Assembly: GCF_000159955.1 (NCBI RefSeq)
Contig: NZ_GG695973.1
Coordinates: forward strand, 62,019-81,495
Direction: 5' to 3'
Length of the DNA stretch: 19,477 nucleotides
DNA from: Paenibacillus sp. oral taxon 786 str. D14
Lineage (GTDB): Bacteria > Bacillota > Bacilli > Paenibacillales > Paenibacillaceae
The notes beneath the pieces are model-generated. The model was not told the DNA's origin and searched no databases. It worked only from the letters and a program-made list of their open reading frames with translations. Shown here piece by piece: positions 15,741 to 19,477 of this stretch (the stretch's first letter is position 1; each line of letters begins with the position of its first letter). The position numbers and the translations under genes are program-made.

Positions 15741-15850
15741 CTATATCAGCGAAAAATCGACACGATCCATTCCGCCAGCGGTTTCCCCAGTATAAACCCG
15801 CAGGTGAATCGGTTCCGTGATATTTTCAGCAGCACATGGAAACAGGAAGC
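15741..15850 (-). other. Intergenic stretch with a possible coding remnant
   Basis: On the minus strand one frame reads about 30 codons of protein-like sequence (EPIHLRVYTGETAGGMDR and neighbours) to a TAG at 15743-15741, directly past the stop of the membrane transporter gene. It has no start or ribosome site of its own. It may be the C-terminal end of a lost gene, or chance. Confidence 0.25.
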
Positions 15851-16894
15851 TTAACGAAGAGGCAACCGCCGGAACGCCAATAAAATAAGCAGCAGCATCC
15901 CAATATATCCAAACATGGGGTACAGGTATGTTAATAAGGAAGCAAAACCAGCCTGGCTAATCACAAAGCAAGCAACTAAGATGATCAGCATGGTCATGTT
16001 TTTGGGCACCTGATAGAGGCTTTGCAGCTGTCGCGTGACGCCAAAGACATTGCCGATCAGGGTCGTAAATATCTCGCCATAGAGCACTAACAGAAACAGC
16101 ACATGCAGAAACGGGCCGAGGTCGCGGACGATGACCGCCATCGGAATCTCGTAACTAAGCATTTCAGGCATCCGGGAATTCAAAGCAATATGGTAAATCA
16201 ACAGCATAGAGCCAAGCCCGATACCACCCCAGAAGCCGCCCCATTTTAATGTACTCTCCTCCTGAACCTCGCTCCCCAGCGGAATCAACACAGCCTGGAT
16301 AAAAGCAAAGTTGAGGGCAGCATACACAAATGGGCTCAGCACCCACTTGTAACTTTCCAGTTGTTGCAGCTGGAAGCCGTTGATCCCGAACAGACCTTCC
16401 GGCTCAATCGCGCGGAACGCAATCAAGCTCGTAAATAGAAGAATCATCGGCACAACCAGCACATTCACAACCACGATACCGTTCATCCCCTTTGTCATCA
16501 CCAGATAGCTCAAGACGATACTCACGATGATCCCGAGTTGATAAGGCAGCTGAAGCTGCTCGGCAAAGATCGAACCGGTGCCGGATAGCATTACGGCGGT
16601 AACCCCCAGCAGGATCAGCAGGGTCAGGAAGTTGGCAACCTTGCCGAACAGGCGGCCAAACAGATGATCATTAAATTCCTGGTAAGAGAATGCTTGTATT
16701 CGATGGGCATAGATCATCATTTTCGTCCCCAACCACATGAAGAGCAACGTCGAAATGATAATCCCTGCGGCGCCAACCGAGCCATAAAGGGTAAAAAATT
16801 GCATAATCGATTGTCCCGAAGCAAAACCGGCGCCGACCACCGTACCGATGTAGGTAACGGCAATTTGAAATATTTTGACCCATCGATCATTCAT
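15851..16894 (-). CDS. YkvI-like multi-pass membrane protein (APC/LeuT-type)
   Basis: A 347-aa, very hydrophobic protein with about ten membrane segments. The N-terminal signature GTVVGAGFASGQ (about residues 17-28) is a broken-helix motif typical of YkvI-type proteins, which belong to the amino acid/cation transporter LeuT-fold group. The substrate is unknown. The ATG at 16894 has only a weak ribosome site (ggtgg, 4 bases away). It is divergent from the AraC-type regulator, so the 150-base region between them may serve both. The fold assignment is from the signature and hydrophobic pattern, and transport function is inferred. Confidence 0.8.
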   Translation of the reverse strand: MNDRWVKIFQIAVTYIGTVVGAGFASGQSIMQFFTLYGSVGAAGIIISTLLFMWLGTKMMIYAHRIQAFSYQEFNDHLFGRLFGKVANFLTLLILLGVTAVMLSGTGSIFAEQLQLPYQLGIIVSIVLSYLVMTKGMNGIVVVNVLVVPMILLFTSLIAFRAIEPEGLFGINGFQLQQLESYKWVLSPFVYAALNFAFIQAVLIPLGSEVQEESTLKWGGFWGGIGLGSMLLIYHIALNSRMPEMLSYEIPMAVIVRDLGPFLHVLFLLVLYGEIFTTLIGNVFGVTRQLQSLYQVPKNMTMLIILVACFVISQAGFASLLTYLYPMFGYIGMLLLILLAFRRLPLR

Positions 16895-17048
16895 ATTGCC
16901 ACCATCATTTCCATTTTTTGAATTCTCCCAATTTCATCCTATGTCCAAGCTCTTCCATCTATTCTTGAAACAAAAAAGAGGAATCTCCCGCCAAAATGCA
17001 GTACATTTAGGAGGGAATGTGATTTTAACGACACGGAGGGATCTAAAA

Positions 17049-17873
17049 GTGAAATCGTTCTATCAAAATTGGAAATTGGATCCCGAGCTTCCGATGGATA
17101 TCTACCAGAGCACGAACATTACGTTTTATCCTCATTTCCATGCTGAAATCGAGTTTATTTATGTCCTCTCCGGCACCATCCGGATTGGGGTTAATGAAGA
17201 AATCCGCCTGCTTCGGCAAGGCGACATGGTTATCTGCGGCAGCAACGATATCCACTATTTTGACAGCCGAGAGTTGGAGTCGGAAATTATCATTCTGATC
17301 TGCAAACCGGAGTGGATCACGATGACAAAAAGCTGGCCGTCCGACTTTCGCTTCGCCTCACCTTATATTCCGGCAGGTACTCCGGGGCTCGAAACAGTGA
17401 AAACGATCCTGGACGAGCTAATTCGGGAAAAAGACGAAAAGAAACCTGGCTATCCCCTGCTGCTGAAAGCCGGCATCTTAAAGCTGTGCGGCAGTCTGCA
17501 AAGGGCGGTGGACACGCTGCCGATGGACCGTACCACCAAGGAGAAGTACGAGTCCCGCCGGGCGCGGATGCAGCAAATTTTGTCCTATATCGAGGACCAT
17601 TACCGGGAGGAATTAAACGTGAAGGTGATGGCGAAACGTTTTTCCATGGAGCCCTCCCATTTCAGCCGTTCCTTCAAAGCCGCCATCGGCATGAATTTCA
17701 AAACTTATCTCAACACGGTTCGCGTCCTAAGCGCCGAACATCAGCTGCTGACCAGCGATCTCAGTATTATGGAAATCGCTCTGGAGTGCGGCTTCAGCAG
17801 CATTCGTACGTTTAACCGCGTGTTTAAGGAGCTGCGGGGCACTGTCCCTTCCAGCCTGCGCCCATCCCGATAG
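17049..17873 (+). CDS. AraC-family transcriptional regulator with cupin-type sensor
   Basis: The N-terminal half resembles an AraC-type cupin ligand-binding domain: FYPHFHAEIEFIYVLSGT, a later LLRQGDMVICG turn and a HYFDS stretch. The C-terminal 95 or so residues form the double helix-turn-helix, with the second helix pair around IMEIALECGFSS followed by RTFNRVFKELRGTVPS. The open frame extends back to 16875, overlapping the divergent gene, but GTG at 17049 has ggaggg exactly 8 bases upstream and begins just before the cupin, so I choose it (274 aa). Another GTG at 17019 has aggagg only 4 bases away. The regulator probably controls the dehydrogenase gene that follows and perhaps the divergent membrane protein. 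Confidence 0.9.
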   Translation: MKSFYQNWKLDPELPMDIYQSTNITFYPHFHAEIEFIYVLSGTIRIGVNEEIRLLRQGDMVICGSNDIHYFDSRELESEIIILICKPEWITMTKSWPSDFRFASPYIPAGTPGLETVKTILDELIREKDEKKPGYPLLLKAGILKLCGSLQRAVDTLPMDRTTKEKYESRRARMQQILSYIEDHYREELNVKVMAKRFSMEPSHFSRSFKAAIGMNFKTYLNTVRVLSAEHQLLTSDLSIMEIALECGFSSIRTFNRVFKELRGTVPSSLRPSR

Positions 17874-17902
17874 CTGAACGGGTACCTGCAGAGAATGGGA
17901 AA

Positions 17903-17930
17903 ACGCATATTTTGTCCATACATACGCATA
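17903..17930 (+). promoter_or_regulatory. Putative AraC-type operator (two direct half-sites)
   Basis: The heptamer ACGCATA occurs at 17903-17909 and 17924-17930, exactly 21 bases apart, in the same orientation. Further matches (T, G and C at offsets 11, 12 and 14 from the start of each heptamer) extend the similarity. Two turns of DNA between direct half-sites is the classic AraC geometry. Confidence 0.55.
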
Positions 17931-17960
17931 AACTGGCGAGAGATCGCAAGGAAATCTAAT

Positions 17961-17966
17961 TATAAT
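17961..17966 (+). promoter_or_regulatory. -10 box of an activator-dependent promoter
   Basis: A perfect TATAAT lies 62 bases before the dehydrogenase start codon. The expected -35 position (about 17938) has no match to TTGACA, which fits a promoter that needs the AraC-type activator bound just upstream. Confidence 0.5.
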
Positions 17967-18027
17967 GGGGTTGAAAAAGTAAAATTTAAAAAAACTTTTG
18001 ACTACACCCGCGAAACGGAGGAATTCG

Positions 18028-19188
18028 ATGAACCCGCTGCGAGTTGGAATGATCGGTTACAAGTTTATGGGCAAAGCCCACAGCAACGCCTATCGGGCGC
18101 TGCCGATGTTTTTCCCCGACGCTTTAAAGCCGGAGATGGCTGTATTATGCGGCCGTAACGAAGAAGCGGTGCAAGAGGCGGCCAATCGTCTGGGCTGGCG
18201 CGAAACGACCACGGATTGGCGAGCGCTCGTCGCCAGAGACGATATCGACCTGATCGACATCAATGCCCCCAGCGACGCCCATAAGGAAATCGCACTTGCG
18301 GCAGCTCAGGCGGGAAAGCATATTTTTTGCGAGAAACCGTTAGCGCTTACATTGCAGGATGCCCGGGAGATGCTTGCTGCGGCCGAAGCTGCCGGTGTCG
18401 CTCATATGGTTGGCTTCAACTACCGCTTCTCGCCGGCTGTCCGGTTGGCTAAGGAGCTGGTACAGAGCGGCCGGCTTGGCCGGATCTACCATTTCCGGGC
18501 CTGGTTCCTGCAGGATTGGGTCATGGACCCGTCCTTCCCGCTGGTTTGGCGGCTGCAGAAGGACATTGCTGGATCGGGGGCGCATGGAGATCTAGGGGCC
18601 CATCTGATCGATCTGGCCCACTATCTGGTTGGAGACATCCAGGAAGTGATCGGCATGAGCGAGACGTTTATCAAGGAACGGCCGCTCGCTGAGAATATGA
18701 CCGGCCTTAGCGCCAAAAGCAGCGCAGATGCGCCGAAGGGGCCGGTCACGGTCGATGACGCCACGCTGTTCCTGGCCCGGTTCACCAACGGCGCGCTAGG
18801 CAGCTTTGAGGCAACGCGGTTTGCCGCCGGCCACCGCTCGACCAATGCTTTTGAAATCAACGGCAGCCTGGGCAGCGTGAAATTCGACTTCGAGCGGATG
18901 AATGAGCTTGAGGTGTACTTCACCTCCGACGACGCCGATGTCCAGGGCTTCCGGCGCGTACTTGCCACCGATCCGGCCCACGCTTATGCCGAAGCTTGGT
19001 GGCCGCCGGGGCACACGATCGGGTTCGAGCATACGTTTACGCACGAGGTGCTGGAGCTGACTTCGGCCATTCGCGAAGGCCGTGGGCCTGTGCCGAGCTT
19101 CCGTGAAGGCGTTCAATGCCAGGCCGTGCTGGAAGCGGTGGAACGCTCGATTGCGGAGCGGCGCTGGGTCGGCATTTCCGAAATGTGA
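18028..19188 (+). CDS. Gfo/Idh/MocA family NAD(P)-dependent oxidoreductase
   Basis: A 386-aa dehydrogenase of the glucose-fructose oxidoreductase / inositol dehydrogenase family, acting on a sugar or polyol in the cytoplasm. The N-terminal Rossmann motif is IGYKFMGKAHS (about residues 9-19). The family motif CEKPLAL holds the catalytic Lys (K103), and the GDLGAHLID block supplies D188, H192 and D195 of the active site. The C-terminal half is the beta-sheet substrate and oligomer domain. ATG at 18028 has ggagg 6 bases upstream, so the in-frame ATG at 17998 is not used. The exact substrate cannot be told. Its location after an AraC-type regulator suggests inducible sugar use. No transporter or isomerase follows before the window ends. 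Confidence 0.92.
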   Translation: MNPLRVGMIGYKFMGKAHSNAYRALPMFFPDALKPEMAVLCGRNEEAVQEAANRLGWRETTTDWRALVARDDIDLIDINAPSDAHKEIALAAAQAGKHIFCEKPLALTLQDAREMLAAAEAAGVAHMVGFNYRFSPAVRLAKELVQSGRLGRIYHFRAWFLQDWVMDPSFPLVWRLQKDIAGSGAHGDLGAHLIDLAHYLVGDIQEVIGMSETFIKERPLAENMTGLSAKSSADAPKGPVTVDDATLFLARFTNGALGSFEATRFAAGHRSTNAFEINGSLGSVKFDFERMNELEVYFTSDDADVQGFRRVLATDPAHAYAEAWWPPGHTIGFEHTFTHEVLELTSAIREGRGPVPSFREGVQCQAVLEAVERSIAERRWVGISEM

Positions 19189-19254
19189 TAGGCACAGGGT
19201 CATGGGGTGTGGCCGTTTAGGCCGCGCCGGATTGCAGGTGGGTCCGCGGGTATT

Positions 19255-19340
19255 GCGGAATGCGGCACATTCTGCTGGGGTCCACGGAATGCGACCCGTT
19301 CCGCGGGGTGACCTGCGGAATCGGTCCCCATCCGGCATCC
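19255..19340 (+). repeat. Three degenerate hairpin-forming repeats of about 30 bases
   Basis: Units start at 19255, 19284 and 19315, each opening with [g/a]cggaat. Unit 1 forms an 8-bp stem (gcggaatg with cattctgc, one G-U pair, loop cggca). Unit 2 forms cggaa/ttccg. Unit 3 forms only cgga/tccg. The arm sequences change while pairing is kept in units 1 and 2. Confidence 0.5.
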
Positions 19341-19368
19341 CACATCCGGTGTTCCCCATCCAGCGGCC

Positions 19369-19468
19369 TAACGGACCACAGCGACCTTATTCGTCTATTT
19401 CCCGGCTATTTCCCGCTGTAACGGACTCCAATGACCTTATGGAGCGATTGTGGCGAACGTTCAGCTGC
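19369..19468 (+). repeat. Two direct repeats with a 50-base period
   Basis: The sequence taacggac, four to five variable bases, then gaccttat occurs at 19369-19390 and again at 19419-19440, exactly 50 bases apart. The remainder of each unit is less alike. The style resembles dispersed intergenic repeats I associate with Paenibacillus genomes, but that is memory, not a search result. The array may continue beyond the window. Confidence 0.55.
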
Positions 19469-19477
19469 TTTTTCCCG

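Noticed and set aside
18796..19359. A 187-codon minus-strand frame over the end of the dehydrogenase and the repeats
   Set aside because: It is antisense to a clear Gfo/Idh/MocA gene and reads through the repeat units. The composition and lack of a ribosome site point to a chance frame.
19189..19477. CRISPR array at the right end
   Set aside because: The repeats are degenerate, have variable spacing, and lack unique spacers between identical repeats. No cas gene is present.

Overview
The window looks like chromosome of a moderately GC-rich Bacillales bacterium, most likely Paenibacillus or a close relative. This is inferred from the divergent comER / comEA-comEB-comEC arrangement, a leuS gene under a T-box leader, strong AGGAGG ribosome binding sites, AraC-regulated carbohydrate-type genes and the style of the intergenic repeats. 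Species cannot be fixed from the sequence alone.

Left part, mostly minus strand (235-9739, leader to 10080). An ECF sigma factor and its zinc-binding membrane anti-sigma factor overlap by 4 bases and sit behind a clear ECF-type promoter, which suggests autoregulation. Upstream of them lies the DNA-uptake operon comEA-comEB-comEC, with comER divergent on the plus strand. A strong terminator hairpin separates comEB from comEC. Convergent with comER is leuS, preceded by a leucine-specific (CTC) T-box leader and its promoter.

Middle (10166-12490). A tRNA-Pro(CGG) with its own promoter and terminator is followed by a loosely packed, more AT-rich stretch. It holds an unrecognised 132-aa protein, an unrecognised small membrane protein, and a decayed fragment of an NAD-dependent epimerase/SDR-type gene. 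A FUSC/aromatic-acid-exporter-like membrane protein closes this part.

Thiamine block (12654-15737). Promoter, TPP riboswitch and terminator control tenI-thiS-thiG-thiH, a compact operon for the thiazole half of thiamine. It uses radical-SAM ThiH as the dehydroglycine source. No thiF or thiO is present in the window.

Right part (15851-19477). A YkvI-like membrane transporter homologue is divergent from an AraC-family regulator. The regulator is followed by a Gfo/Idh/MocA-type dehydrogenase whose upstream region carries two direct 7-base repeats 21 bases apart, placed like an AraC-type operator before a -10 box lacking a -35. The window ends in intergenic repeats: three hairpin-forming units of about 30 bases and two 50-base-spaced direct repeats.

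Most of the window is ordinary core genome. I see no convincing new defence, mobile or biosynthetic system. The best leads are regulatory (comEC attenuation, the AraC operator) and the structured repeats at the right end.
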